Below, in pieces: positions 7,716-16,191 of a DNA stretch of 29,494 bases (the stretch's first letter is position 1; every line of letters starts with the position of its first letter). The DNA comes from Promethearchaeia archaeon. GTDB lineage: Archaea; Asgardarchaeota; Lokiarchaeia; Sigyniarchaeales; SOKP01. The notes below the pieces were generated by a model. It was not told the DNA's origin. It did not search any database and was given only the letters and a program-made list of their open reading frames with translations. The stretch covers positions 1 to 29,494 of the forward strand of contig JAHQWS010000225.1 of the NCBI GenBank assembly GCA_029856295.1, in the 5' to 3' direction. The position numbers were made by a program, and so were the translations under genes.

Positions 7716-8492
7716 TCACACGACAATTTTATACTGTTTTTCTATTATGGTTTCATCGACTTCAAGCGATCGAACCATTTTCCCTTTTCTAATTGCCATT
7801 ATCCTTAACATTATTGAATTATCAACATCTTTAGGAAGTATAATTTCTTCTATTTTATAGTTATTCAATAATACTATTTTCTTGAATTGATTTGGAAGAT
7901 CTGATTTAAAATCTTTTAAGGCCGAATCTATTATCAATTCTAAATTCTGTTCTGTATTATCAATTACTCCAGTACAAAATTGAACTCTCTTATTAGAGTC
8001 ATCCTCGTCAACTTTTTTCTTAGATGGTTGTGGGATTCTTTTTTTAGTTGATACATTACAACTGGGGTTAATATTAAATGATAATAACAGATATGAATTA
8101 ATTCGAAACTTTTCAATAGTTTTGAGAAAAGTATCTGTTGTAATTTTATCTGATATTTCAGCTTTATAATTCTTTGTCTTGCCAGTTGATTTTTTTAACT
8201 TCCAATCTAAACCTAAAGCTTGGAGATCATCACTAATATTGCTCCCTGTGATTAAAACCCCATCAACATCAATTTGATCCGCAGTTATCGTTTTAACTAC
8301 AATTTCCTGGATTAAATCCTCATATTCATGTGATCCTCTGAGTGTTATTCTTGCTTTTGTTTTCTTTATTTTTAAAGCAGGACCAATAAAATCACCTTTA
8401 GAATATCTATAAAAATGACGGTGAATATTCATATGATTTTTTGCCGGATCCTTTAAAGAAGGGGTTTCAATTAACTCACTTAAATAATGCAT
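7716..8492 (-). CDS. Conserved-looking archaeal protein, unknown function
   Basis: I do not recognise this 258-residue soluble protein. The first 120 residues contain NIHRHFYRYSKGDFIGPALK and an alternation of strands and helices ending in GVLITGSNISDDLQALGLDW. The middle (about 155-172) is a charged, low-complexity linker (KKRIPQPSKKKVDEDDSNKR). The last 90 residues form a second alpha/beta-looking unit (IDNTEQNLELIIDSALKDF, LLNNYKIEEIILPKDVDNS). There are no cysteine clusters, membrane segments or nucleotide-binding loops. It is 102 bases upstream of tfe in the same direction, so a role tied to transcription is possible but only by position. The start is ATG at 8492. Confidence 0.7.
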   Translation of the reverse strand: MHYLSELIETPSLKDPAKNHMNIHRHFYRYSKGDFIGPALKIKKTKARITLRGSHEYEDLIQEIVVKTITADQIDVDGVLITGSNISDDLQALGLDWKLKKSTGKTKNYKAEISDKITTDTFLKTIEKFRINSYLLLSFNINPSCNVSTKKRIPQPSKKKVDEDDSNKRVQFCTGVIDNTEQNLELIIDSALKDFKSDLPNQFKKIVLLNNYKIEEIILPKDVDNSIMLRIMAIRKGKMVRSLEVDETIIEKQYKIVV

Positions 8493-8645
8493 TTTTCCTT
8501 AGAATTTTGTTTTTTTTAAAAATTTTAATAAAATCTATTATTTTAATAATAGAACATCTCTTTAAAATTCTATTTATTGAAAAACTTAAAAAAAAATGAA
8601 AAATTTATAGCTTAAACGAGCTTTAAAATTAAAATTTGATTAGCA

Positions 8646-8936
8646 ATGATTGTTTTCTTATTTTTTTTGATTACGAATACAATTCTACAAAATGACTTTA
8701 AATGGCCTTGGGAAGAGGAAAGACCTATAGAAGAATTATTTGAAGGACCTTCAATCGTTTTATGGGTTTTAGCTTGGGTTTTTTTTGGTATAGGGATGGT
8801 TTCTTTATTAATATTAGTATTATATACCAAATATGGAAGAGAAATCTCAATTAGACTATCTGTTATTACTATTTTATTGGGTTCTATATTTTTGGGGTTC
8901 TCGATTCATTTTTTCTTGCTACAAGCAGGTTATTAA
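8646..8936 (+). CDS. Small membrane protein, unknown
   Basis: A 96-residue protein with an N-terminal hydrophobic segment (about 1-14), a charged acidic stretch with EEERPIEELFEG, and two strong membrane helices at about 36-59 (VLWVLAWVFFGIGMVSLLIL) and 68-92. A single basic turn (KYGREISIR) separates the helices. I cannot assign a family. It starts with ATG, is divergent from the 258-residue gene, and is convergent with rpoB, which may limit read-through between them. Confidence 0.6.
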   Translation: MIVFLFFLITNTILQNDFKWPWEEERPIEELFEGPSIVLWVLAWVFFGIGMVSLLILVLYTKYGREISIRLSVITILLGSIFLGFSIHFFLLQAGY

Positions 8937-9105
8937 ATTTTTTAGTGCAAACTTCAATTAATTTTTATGGAATGTTTATTTCGGACAATATTCTTGATAT
9001 CAAAATATTTATAGAAACTAATTGTTTTTTAATATTTGAACTCTAACGCTGTTTTAAAGTATTTAAATCAATTTATTTGTAAGAAAATGTAAGAAAAGAA
9101 TGAAT

Positions 9106-9114
9106 AAAAAAAAA
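9106..9114 (-). terminator. Poly-T terminator downstream of rpoB
   Basis: Nine consecutive T residues on the minus strand begin seven bases past the rpoB stop codon. Archaeal RNA polymerase terminates at such U-runs without needing a hairpin. Confidence 0.5.
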
Positions 9115-9121
9115 TCTAACC

Positions 9122-12100
9122 TTAAATTTTTTCCTTCAACTTTAACCTAGGAGCTAGCCCTAAACTCATCATTTCTTGCAAAAGTAGTTTGAAAGCATAT
9201 GAACAAACAACTTTTGAAATCACAGTCCCTTCTCCGCATACTGGACAATATCGTTTATCTCTATTTCTATCGTACACTGCTAGAAGTCCACATTTTTCAC
9301 ATACCAAAATTACTGTTCGATCCGACTCGTCTAACAATCGTTCTTTTAGTAATAAAGCAGAACCATGCCCAACTAAACAATCTCGTTCCATTTCTCCAAA
9401 TCTTAATCCTCCCTCTCTTGCACGACCTTCAGTAGGTTGCCTTGTTAAAATTTGTACTGGACCCCTTGCTCTGGCATGTAGCTTATCTGCGACTAAATGA
9501 TACAATTTTTGATAATAAATTGGGGTGCAATAAATTCCTGCTTCATATTTTTCTCCCGTAATTCCATTATACATTACTTCTCTTCCATTGAATTCAAATC
9601 CGGCCTGAACTAATAGGTCTTGAAGTTTGGTTATATCTTTCCATTCGAAAGCTGTTGCATCACCTAATTTGCCCATATTACATGCGATTTTACCGCTAAT
9701 ACCCTCAAAAAGCTGACCTAAAGTCATTCTCGAAGGCATAGCATGGGGGTTAACTATAATATCAGGTATTACTCCTTTCGATGTGAATGGCATGTCGCAT
9801 TCATCTACTAACAGTCCAAGTACTCCTTTTTGTCCATGACGGGAAGAAAATTTATCTCCTAATTCTGGAATTCTTAAATCTCTCACTTTAATTTTAACGA
9901 GTTTATTACCATCAACCGTTTCCGAAATAATTACTGTGTCAACAATCCCCTTTTCATTATGCCTCATATTTTTAGACGTTTCTCTTCTATTTGGTTGCAT
10001 TAGCTCGAATTCTTCATAAGATTTAATGAATCTTGGTGGAGAGGTCCTCCCAATTAGTACATCTCCTCCATCTACCTTTGTTTCAGGTTCAATAATTCCG
10101 TCTTCCTCTGATAATAAACGGTAAGATTCGGCAGATTTGAAACCCCTAACGCCTCTTTCGGGAATTTCAAATTTATCTACTTCACCACCAGGATATTTTC
10201 TTTCTTCAGCATCGTAAGTTCTAAAGAAATGACTGCGCGCTAATCCACGATTTATTGAAGATCTATTTATTATAATAGCATCTTCAATGTTAAAGCCTTC
10301 AAAACTCATCATTGCAATAATAAAATTTTGTCCCGCAGGACGCTGATTAAATCCGACTATTTCCATGGGACTTGTCTTAACGAGTGGTTGTTGAGGATAA
10401 TGTAAAGTATGACCTCGAGTATCTAATCTTAAATGCATATTGGCAGCAAATAATCCTAATGCTTGCTTGACCATCCCAGCCTCGTAGGTATTTCTTGGTG
10501 ATTGATTGTGTTCCGGAAAGGGTATAATAGAGGCACATATTCCTAAGATCGCAGCAGGAGATATTTCAAAATGAGTATGCTCCGCAGTTATATCTTCTTC
10601 AAACATAGCTATATAAGAATTTTCTTCCTCTTCAGCATCTAAATATTCTATTACTCCTTTTTGAACTAAATCAGACCAAATATATTTACCCTGCTTTATT
10701 TTTTCAATATCTTCTAAAGTAATTAGTAAATTTTTATTTTTTAATACAAAAAGCGGTCTAGTTGCCCTCCCAGCGTCACAATTTATTTGTATTTCTCTTG
10801 AATCATGGTAATAGCCAATATTAACATATTGACCAATTTCTCCTTTCCTGCGTTTTTCTCTAATTTGACGTATGAATGAATTATATTGTTGATGAATCCC
10901 AATTAATTTACCATTTAGAAACACCTTAATCTTATCCCCCCTAATATTTTTGACTTGATCTATAGGAATTACACCCAAATCAATTAATATATTTTCGAGG
11001 ATTCTCTCATCAGTACCTATAGAGATAATCGAAGTTAAGCTTAGATTTTTAACTAAACCGCAATTAGGCCCTTCAGGTGTTTCTGCAGGACATATCTTAC
11101 CCCATTGGGTAGGGTGAAGGTCTCTTGCCTCAAAATGAGGTTGACTTCTACTTAATGGCGAAATTACTCTTCTCAAGTGGCTTAATGTACCTACATGATT
11201 TGTTCTATTTAATAGTTGACTAACTCCGGCTTTTCCACCAACCCAATTTCCAGTTGCTAAAGCGTGTCTTATTCTTTCAGTAATTACATCTGCTCTTACT
11301 GCTGTTTTTATATTTGGAGCCCTGCCTCGAACAGCGGTTCTCTCTAATTGATACTTAATGTCTTTAACAAGATTTAGAAAAGCAACTCTAAATAATGATG
11401 TGAACAGTTCTCCCGCTAATTTCAACCGTTTATTAGCATAATGATCCTTATCATCAGGTTCTCTTAGTCCTAATGCAAGCTCCATAACTTTTTGGGCCAT
11501 TTGTCCCAAATAATAAGCTTTTTTAATTCTATCTTCTTCATTGTTTCCGATATGTGGTAAAAGATATCTATCTAAAACTTGAAGAGCTCTTCGGATACGA
11601 TAATCTTTAGTTTGTCCAATAGCAACACGTTTTCCTATATAATCAAGAGCATTATGTTGAGATTTTTCAGGATCTTTCAACACTTGGATTTCAGCAGCAA
11701 CATCCACTACTGGAATTAATTCTTTTTCTATTTCTGGATTTTCTGATATCGCTTCGAAAATTTCTCTGTCGGAATGCAATCCTAAAGCACGCATAAGTAT
11801 AGCCAAGGGTATTTTTCCTGGGACAGAGGGAAATGAAACCCTTAAATTACCATCTTTCTTTCTTTCTATAGTAACTGGAGCTCTAAATCCACTACGAGTT
11901 GAAAAAACTTTAGCTTGATGAGTAGCACTTGAACTTCTACTCGCTTCTTCAGCTAATATCCTGTTAGGAGCCAAATCTTCTTGAGTTACCAATACTCTCT
12001 CAGTACCATTTATTATAAAATATCCTCCTGGATCTAATGGATCTTCACCACGATTTATCAATTCAGGTTCCGATAAACTCTCTAGTGGACAACGGCAACT

Positions 12101-12493
12101 TTTCAACATTATCGGAATTTTGCCAATATAAATATCAAGAGTTTCTTCAGCTTCTTCTCTCTGTGTTCTCTCGTCTATTGTAATTGGAGTCATTTCTAAT
12201 GTGATGTCAGCAGCGTATGAGAGCTCTCTAATTCTTGCTTCTATGGGGGTTATTTCCATTGTTGCTCCATCAGCTTCTCGAACTTTAGGATTACCAATTT
12301 TAATTTTTCCAAATTTTATCTTGAATCCGGGAATGTCAGGTACGACTTCGCCAGATTCACTTACAATATCCTGCATTTCAAGCTCAATAAAATTATTATA
12401 AGAATCTAAGTGCTGCCTTACTAACCCTTTCTCATCAAAAAGACTCTTTAAAATTATCCATTTATCTTCATTGGATATATTGTCAGAAATCAA
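9122..12493 (-). CDS. rpoB: DNA-directed RNA polymerase subunit B (Rpo2), fused form
   Basis: The second largest RNA polymerase subunit, present here as one 1123-residue chain rather than the split B''/B' found in methanogens and haloarchaea. Visible landmarks include the protrusion/lobe region with GGYFIINGTERVLVTQE, the fork region around WGKICPAETPEGPNCGLVKN, the active-site wall segment GDKFSSRHGQKGVLG and PHAMPSRMTLGQLFEG. The C-terminal zinc site is CEKC (about 1063) with CPVC (about 1086), and the clamp helix is SYAFKLLLQEMMSLGL. The start is TTG; the next in-frame methionine is 39 codons in and would remove conserved sequence. It follows rpoH by 51 bases in one unit. Unlike in most archaea, rpoA1 does not follow: a convergent membrane-protein gene does. 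Confidence 0.97.
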   Translation of the reverse strand: MISDNISNEDKWIILKSLFDEKGLVRQHLDSYNNFIELEMQDIVSESGEVVPDIPGFKIKFGKIKIGNPKVREADGATMEITPIEARIRELSYAADITLEMTPITIDERTQREEAEETLDIYIGKIPIMLKSCRCPLESLSEPELINRGEDPLDPGGYFIINGTERVLVTQEDLAPNRILAEEASRSSSATHQAKVFSTRSGFRAPVTIERKKDGNLRVSFPSVPGKIPLAILMRALGLHSDREIFEAISENPEIEKELIPVVDVAAEIQVLKDPEKSQHNALDYIGKRVAIGQTKDYRIRRALQVLDRYLLPHIGNNEEDRIKKAYYLGQMAQKVMELALGLREPDDKDHYANKRLKLAGELFTSLFRVAFLNLVKDIKYQLERTAVRGRAPNIKTAVRADVITERIRHALATGNWVGGKAGVSQLLNRTNHVGTLSHLRRVISPLSRSQPHFEARDLHPTQWGKICPAETPEGPNCGLVKNLSLTSIISIGTDERILENILIDLGVIPIDQVKNIRGDKIKVFLNGKLIGIHQQYNSFIRQIREKRRKGEIGQYVNIGYYHDSREIQINCDAGRATRPLFVLKNKNLLITLEDIEKIKQGKYIWSDLVQKGVIEYLDAEEEENSYIAMFEEDITAEHTHFEISPAAILGICASIIPFPEHNQSPRNTYEAGMVKQALGLFAANMHLRLDTRGHTLHYPQQPLVKTSPMEIVGFNQRPAGQNFIIAMMSFEGFNIEDAIIINRSSINRGLARSHFFRTYDAEERKYPGGEVDKFEIPERGVRGFKSAESYRLLSEEDGIIEPETKVDGGDVLIGRTSPPRFIKSYEEFELMQPNRRETSKNMRHNEKGIVDTVIISETVDGNKLVKIKVRDLRIPELGDKFSSRHGQKGVLGLLVDECDMPFTSKGVIPDIIVNPHAMPSRMTLGQLFEGISGKIACNMGKLGDATAFEWKDITKLQDLLVQAGFEFNGREVMYNGITGEKYEAGIYCTPIYYQKLYHLVADKLHARARGPVQILTRQPTEGRAREGGLRFGEMERDCLVGHGSALLLKERLLDESDRTVILVCEKCGLLAVYDRNRDKRYCPVCGEGTVISKVVCSYAFKLLLQEMMSLGLAPRLKLKEKI

Positions 12494-12544
12494 ACTTTAA
12501 GATACCCCTATTATGAATTTTAATTTATATAAAAAGAACTTTTA

Positions 12545-12802
12545 TTAGGCTTTTTCTTTTTTAACATATCGATAATAATCAATTGATTTTACTGTAGTAC
12601 TTGAATCTCGTATAATCTTTACTACATCACCCTCTTTAGCTCCAATTGCGATCGCAACCGGATCTTTCTCAAAGATCTGTGGCAAATCAATAACACTGAT
12701 TTGATATTTATCTAAGAGATCAAGTGTTTCTGTGTTAGTTAAAAGTTTATGTTTAGGTACAAGTTCGTGTAATAATACGTCAATTTTTTTTTTCTTGGTC
12801 AA
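12545..12802 (-). CDS. rpoH: DNA-directed RNA polymerase subunit H (Rpo5)
   Basis: The 85-residue homologue of the C-terminal domain of eukaryotic Rpb5, part of the polymerase lower jaw. The sequence VLLHELVPKHKLLTNTETLD and the segment LPQIFEKDPVAIAIGAKEGD followed by VVKIIRDSSTTVKSIDYYRY are diagnostic of the family. The start is TTG, with an AAGAGGA Shine-Dalgarno sequence eight bases upstream (12811-12817). It is the first gene of the rpoH-rpoB unit, and a TATA-like ATTTATAAAT lies at about 12831-12840. Confidence 0.95.
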   Translation of the reverse strand: MTKKKKIDVLLHELVPKHKLLTNTETLDLLDKYQISVIDLPQIFEKDPVAIAIGAKEGDVVKIIRDSSTTVKSIDYYRYVKKEKA

Positions 12803-12810
12803 AAAATAAT

Positions 12811-12817
12811 TCCTCTT
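12811..12817 (-). promoter_or_regulatory. Ribosome binding site for rpoH
   Basis: AAGAGGA on the minus strand, eight bases before the TTG at 12802, complements the 3' end of 16S rRNA and supports that non-ATG start. Confidence 0.6.
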
Positions 12818-12918
12818 AAAGTTCCAAATTATTTATAAATAATTTTGCTTTCGTAAAAAATTTTTCGATTTTTCCTTAATTCGTTTTTAATTTTCATCAA
12901 AAAAGATTTATTTATAAA

Positions 12919-13023
12919 ATGCTTAATATTCGGTTGTTAGAAAAGAAACTCCGTCGGTGGCTAAAAAAACCTGATGGAAAAAGGTATTTATATCAGAATA
13001 AAAGTACTTTAGATAATCTATAA
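12919..13023 (+). CDS. Possible small basic protein (34 residues) or gene remnant
   Basis: An ATG at 12919 opens a 34-codon frame ending in TAA at 13021. The product starts MLNIRLLEKKLRRWLKKPDG and ends in NKSTLDNL. It is highly basic and amphipathic, with a local rise in GC (CTC CGT CGG TGG), unlike ordinary AT-rich spacers in this window. A TTTATAAA box at 12911-12918 would fit a leaderless transcript beginning near the in-frame TTG at 12934 better than the ATG. The same stretch can fold into a hairpin (12951-12978, arms CCGTCGGT and ACC-T-GATGG), so a small RNA or structured terminator is the main alternative. I recognise no family. Confidence 0.3.
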   Translation: MLNIRLLEKKLRRWLKKPDGKRYLYQNKSTLDNL

Positions 13024-13074
13024 TCCCTTCGATATATTTTTACATAACCATGAAAATCATATAGATCTCGAATT

Positions 13075-13719
13075 TTAATTAGCATTTTTACGAAAGCTAT
13101 TAACCCAATAACCACTTCTTTTGCACAAAATATCGAAACTATATTTATCACCTTGAAAATTATTGATAATGTAATTTGATATGTAAGAAGCGCCCATTTT
13201 TTTTTTAATTACAAATTGAAAAAATCCATTTGGTTTTAAGACACTAAGAATTTCATCAATTAATTTAAGAAATTCTCCTCTTCCCTTTCTCATAGGAGGA
13301 TTCATAAATATTCCATCTAATTTTATATTTTTTTTTTTAATTGGTTCTAGGTAATTCCCTGTTAGCACAGTAAACCGATGCCTATTATCTGGCAAATTAA
13401 TTTTGATATTTTGTTTTGAACACCAAATTGCTCGTTTATTAACATCTATGAAAAAAATTTGACTTTGAGGTGACTCATAACCCAGTACCATTCCAATTGG
13501 ACCGTAACCACATCCTAAATCTAATAAAACACTAGCCTCTTTAGGAATTGTCATATGTTCAATTAAAATCTGTGTTCCTAAATCTATCTTTTTAAAAGAA
13601 AAAACACCAGTCGCCGTTTTAAATATATAAAGATGTCTACGTAAGCTTTCTGATATTGTATATACCTTTAACTTTACATCAGGATAATTTGTTGAATAAT
13701 GCTGATTTTTATGGTTCAT
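13075..13719 (-). CDS. RsmC-like class I SAM-dependent methyltransferase
   Basis: A 214-residue Rossmann-fold methyltransferase of the RsmC/COG2813 type, which methylates guanine N2 in rRNA. Motif I is LLDLGCGYGPIG (65-76), the acidic end of strand 2 is FFIDVNKRAI (89-98), and the catalytic NPP motif is FMNPPMRKGRGE (138-149), where the usual aromatic after NPP is methionine, as in many RsmC relatives. The bacterial N-terminal half of RsmC is absent, as is normal for archaeal members. It starts with ATG. It is 27 bases downstream of cbf5 in the same direction, giving a two-gene RNA-modification unit. The exact target nucleotide cannot be read from sequence. Confidence 0.82.
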   Translation of the reverse strand: MNHKNQHYSTNYPDVKLKVYTISESLRRHLYIFKTATGVFSFKKIDLGTQILIEHMTIPKEASVLLDLGCGYGPIGMVLGYESPQSQIFFIDVNKRAIWCSKQNIKINLPDNRHRFTVLTGNYLEPIKKKNIKLDGIFMNPPMRKGRGEFLKLIDEILSVLKPNGFFQFVIKKKMGASYISNYIINNFQGDKYSFDILCKRSGYWVNSFRKNAN

Positions 13720-13746
13720 GATCTCAGTATTTTAAATTATCTTAAT

Positions 13747-14754
13747 TTATTTGCTTTTTTCACTCCATCGGGGGTAAACCCCGCGTTCCATAAAAATTTT
13801 TTTTGTTTTAGCAACAATTCCTGCCTTAGCTTTATAAATTTCCATAGCCTTTTTCTGTGCATTGCCAAATCCGATTAGTTCTTTCTTGAGTGTCATATAT
13901 GCTACTAGCATATTAGGAGTTATTCTTGTGTCAATATAACAAACTCCAGCAGCAGCTAAATCTGCTCCATGACATAAAGCATCCACAGCAGTATCTCTAA
14001 CAAAAATTTTTGGTATATGATCCACCATTCTTTCCATTGGAAATACTATTTTCCTTAAATAATATTCTTCGCCCTCTGTTTGATATATGGTGTATGCATC
14101 TTTTAAATTTTGAAGTGTATTCAAATTTGTTTCTTCATTAAAGTTACCCACTTTAGTACGTCTTAATTCAAGCATGTGAGCCCCTGAACAGAGCGCTTCA
14201 CCTATATCAAAACATAATTTTCTAATGTAAGTTCCTGCTTCGCATCCTACTCGGAATAATACTCGATTATCCTTAATTTCTAATAATTTGAGATAATAAA
14301 TCTCCCTAACTCTTAATTTCCGAGCAACAGAAGATTTTAAAGGAGGGCGCTGATAAAGTTTGTTGGTAAAAACTTTAAAAACTGATTCAACTTTTTTACT
14401 TGGTTCAGTAGAATGTAGAGTCATTACTCCTACATATTCTTTTCCAGCGGTTAATAGAGCTGACAATACTCGTGTTGCTTTTCCAAGAGCACATGGCAAA
14501 ACGCCAGTGACTTTTGGATCTAATGTGCCTCCATGACCCGCATTTGAAATTCCAAGAATTTTACGAACCCATGATACTACTTCATGACTAGTTGGTCCAC
14601 TAGGTTTGTCTAGATTAATTACTCCATATTCAAGATGAGTCTCAATATCTCTCTTTTCGGGTTCGCATCCATATTCAGGATTAGAATTTTCTTGTGATTT
14701 AACCATAAGTTGCTCAGATTCATCAGAGGGAAGCTTAAATTCAGAATTTTCCAT
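13747..14754 (-). CDS. cbf5: tRNA/rRNA pseudouridine synthase Cbf5 (H/ACA RNP)
   Basis: Cbf5 is the catalytic subunit of archaeal H/ACA ribonucleoproteins, homologous to dyskerin, and isomerises uridines chosen by guide RNAs. About 335 residues: a 40-residue polar N-terminal extension, the TruB fold opening with YGVINLDKPSGPTSHEVVSW, and the catalytic aspartate in GHGGTLDPKVTGVLP (Asp79 from this start). KPPLKSS-type segment QRPPLKSSVARKLRVREIYY and AGTYIRKLCFDIGEALCSGA follow. A C-terminal PUA domain spans about 250-330 (PKIFVRDTAVDALCHGADLA). I chose the ATG at 14754; a TTG two codons upstream (14760) is possible. A TATA-like TTTTAATATATA about 25-35 bases upstream suggests a leaderless message. 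It heads a unit with the methyltransferase gene. Confidence 0.95.
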   Translation of the reverse strand: MENSEFKLPSDESEQLMVKSQENSNPEYGCEPEKRDIETHLEYGVINLDKPSGPTSHEVVSWVRKILGISNAGHGGTLDPKVTGVLPCALGKATRVLSALLTAGKEYVGVMTLHSTEPSKKVESVFKVFTNKLYQRPPLKSSVARKLRVREIYYLKLLEIKDNRVLFRVGCEAGTYIRKLCFDIGEALCSGAHMLELRRTKVGNFNEETNLNTLQNLKDAYTIYQTEGEEYYLRKIVFPMERMVDHIPKIFVRDTAVDALCHGADLAAAGVCYIDTRITPNMLVAYMTLKKELIGFGNAQKKAMEIYKAKAGIVAKTKKIFMERGVYPRWSEKSK

Positions 14755-14860
14755 ATTCAAGAATTATGAGGGGATTCGTATATATTAAAATTATTGTAGA
14801 ATTGAATTTTATCTTTATTATTTTTGTTTGCTTTTAAGAATCTGAATTATCTTAAAAGAT

Positions 14861-14873
14861 AAAAAAAAAAAAA
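14861..14873 (-). terminator. Poly-T terminator of tRNA-Lys
   Basis: Thirteen consecutive T residues on the minus strand begin three bases after the discriminator base of the tRNA gene; a strong archaeal-style terminator. Confidence 0.7.
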
Positions 14874-14876
14874 TCA

Positions 14877-14979
14877 CGGGCCATGTGGGAATCGAACCCA
14901 CGACCTTCAGGTTAAAAGCCTGCTGCGCTACCTGCTTACGCAAAAAGCGCGAACTGCGTTTTTTCTGCGCTAATGGCCC
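14877..14979 (-). tRNA. tRNA-Lys (anticodon UUU) with a D-loop intron
   Basis: Read on the minus strand: acceptor GGGCCAT pairs with ATGGCCC, then TA, D-stem GCGC/GCGC, anticodon loop CTTTTAA (anticodon TTT), T-arm GTGGG-TTCGATT-CCCAC, and discriminator G. The anticodon stem has one G-A mismatch at 27-43. The D-loop is interrupted by about 29 bases (14936-14964); removal gives a 74-base tRNA with loop AGGCAGGTA. No CCA is encoded. A 13-base T-run follows at once. Confidence 0.9.
14936..14964 (-). other. Non-canonical tRNA intron, D-loop of tRNA-Lys
   Basis: The insertion starts AAAAAACGCAG and ends TTTTTGCGTAA. The D-stem GCGC pairs with intron GCGT to give a four-base-pair central helix. 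It is flanked by three-base bulges AGA (5') and AAG (3'), and A5/T5 extends the inner helix: a bulge-helix-bulge. Cleavage after the second base of each bulge predicts a 29-base intron between positions 15 and 16. A one-base shift (30 bases, loop AGCAGGTA) cannot be excluded, and the outer helix is weak. Confidence 0.75.
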
Positions 14980-15122
14980 TTAAATATAAAATTTAATCGT
15001 TACAATTTGTTTAAAAATTAAATTTAGGGTAAAATTCTAATAGTTTAAATCAATAATAATATAAAACTTTTTCTATGTAATCTAAAACTAGTAAACTGCT
15101 TGAATTCTTCTTATATAGGAAA

Positions 15123-16139
15123 TTACTTAAAATGTTCAAATCCACGACTTTTTAATTCAAATTTTTCATTTTCTTTCAGAAGATAAATCTTTTCTTCCGA
15201 AATCACTTTTCCAATTTTAAAGATTTGCCCCCCTTTAGCATTAACTTCTTTTTGAGCAGCATCAAAGCTTTTTGGATTAATGGTAAATAAATGAATAAAT
15301 TCCTCGCCCCCATTAAACACTAATTTTTGTAATGGAACATTTAATTCTTGAGAATAAAGTAAAGCTTCGGGATCTATTAAATTTTCATTAAAATCAATCT
15401 CAAAGCCATAATTAGGATTAGACAACATTAAATCTATTAATGATTTAGCTAGACCATCAGAAGAATCAATACTCGATGAAGCTAAATTATGTTCAGATAA
15501 AATATATGCCTCATCTCCGGGTATTTCAGGTTCCAATACACTCATTATGGATCGGTCATAATTTGGAAATACTGTCAGATCAGCATTCTTATTCAAAAGA
15601 AGATCAAAACCAACTCCAGTTAAGCCAAATTTATTATTAGCAATTAGTATATCACCTGTTTTCATACCCTTTCTGAAAATTACAGCTGAGGGGGTCTTAA
15701 AGCCAAAGATAGTTGGATTAATGATAATTTCCTTTGTTTCATTGATATCCCCTCCAATATAATCAAGATTAAAATTCATGCAACAATCGATAATTCCAAC
15801 TATTAAATTAATAAAATCATCTTTCTTAAATTCCTTTGGTAACCCTAATGAGATAATAATTCCCTTTGGTTTGACGCCCTTTACAATTAAATCACTTATA
15901 TTCATGATAACAGATTTACGCCCAATTTGATAAGAACTCATTTGAGGAGGTATATCTGTCGAAGATACAAGCATATCAGAATTTAGGATTAAATTATTAT
16001 CTAACTCTTCATCTTTAAGGGGAAAAAAAAAAGAATCATCTCTTAGTAATTCTTTTCCAGTTTTTTTTGAAACCAAATCTTCAATTAGTTTTATTAGCCT
16101 AAATTCTCCGAGATTCCCAATCTGTGGATTATTATTCAT
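15123..16139 (-). CDS. thiL: Thiamine-monophosphate kinase
   Basis: ThiL phosphorylates thiamine monophosphate to the cofactor thiamine diphosphate. The 338-residue protein has the AIR-synthase/PurM-type fold. It has an N-terminal GEFRLIKLIEDLVSKKTGK with an Asp-Asp pair soon after, NSDMLVSSTDIP where the acidic residues bind metal and ATP, GRKSVIMNISDLIVKGVKPK, and DYIGGDINETKEIIINPTIF. LASSSIDSSDGLAKSLIDLM is the second-half Ser/Asp motif. Length is typical (about 310-340). The start is ATG. Its upstream region is shared with the divergent tRNA-Thr gene. No other thiamine genes lie in the window. Confidence 0.9.
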   Translation of the reverse strand: MNNNPQIGNLGEFRLIKLIEDLVSKKTGKELLRDDSFFFPLKDEELDNNLILNSDMLVSSTDIPPQMSSYQIGRKSVIMNISDLIVKGVKPKGIIISLGLPKEFKKDDFINLIVGIIDCCMNFNLDYIGGDINETKEIIINPTIFGFKTPSAVIFRKGMKTGDILIANNKFGLTGVGFDLLLNKNADLTVFPNYDRSIMSVLEPEIPGDEAYILSEHNLASSSIDSSDGLAKSLIDLMLSNPNYGFEIDFNENLIDPEALLYSQELNVPLQKLVFNGGEEFIHLFTINPKSFDAAQKEVNAKGGQIFKIGKVISEEKIYLLKENEKFELKSRGFEHFK

Positions 16140-16165
16140 TAGAAAAAATTTAAAATTCTTTACGA

Positions 16166-16173
16166 TTTATAAT
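16166..16173 (+). promoter_or_regulatory. TATA-like element of tRNA-Thr
   Basis: TTTATAAT centred about 22 bases before the tRNA 5' end. The site is nearly symmetrical and could also serve thiL on the other strand. Confidence 0.4.
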
Positions 16174-16191
16174 TAATAATATATATTTATG

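Noticed and set aside
9189..9500. Plus-strand frames inside rpoB, DP2 and nrdD
   Set aside because: Antisense shadows of long, well-conserved genes.
12931..13000. C/D-box guide RNA in the rpoH upstream gap
   Set aside because: A TGATGG resembles box C, but no properly placed D box or second C'/D' pair is visible.
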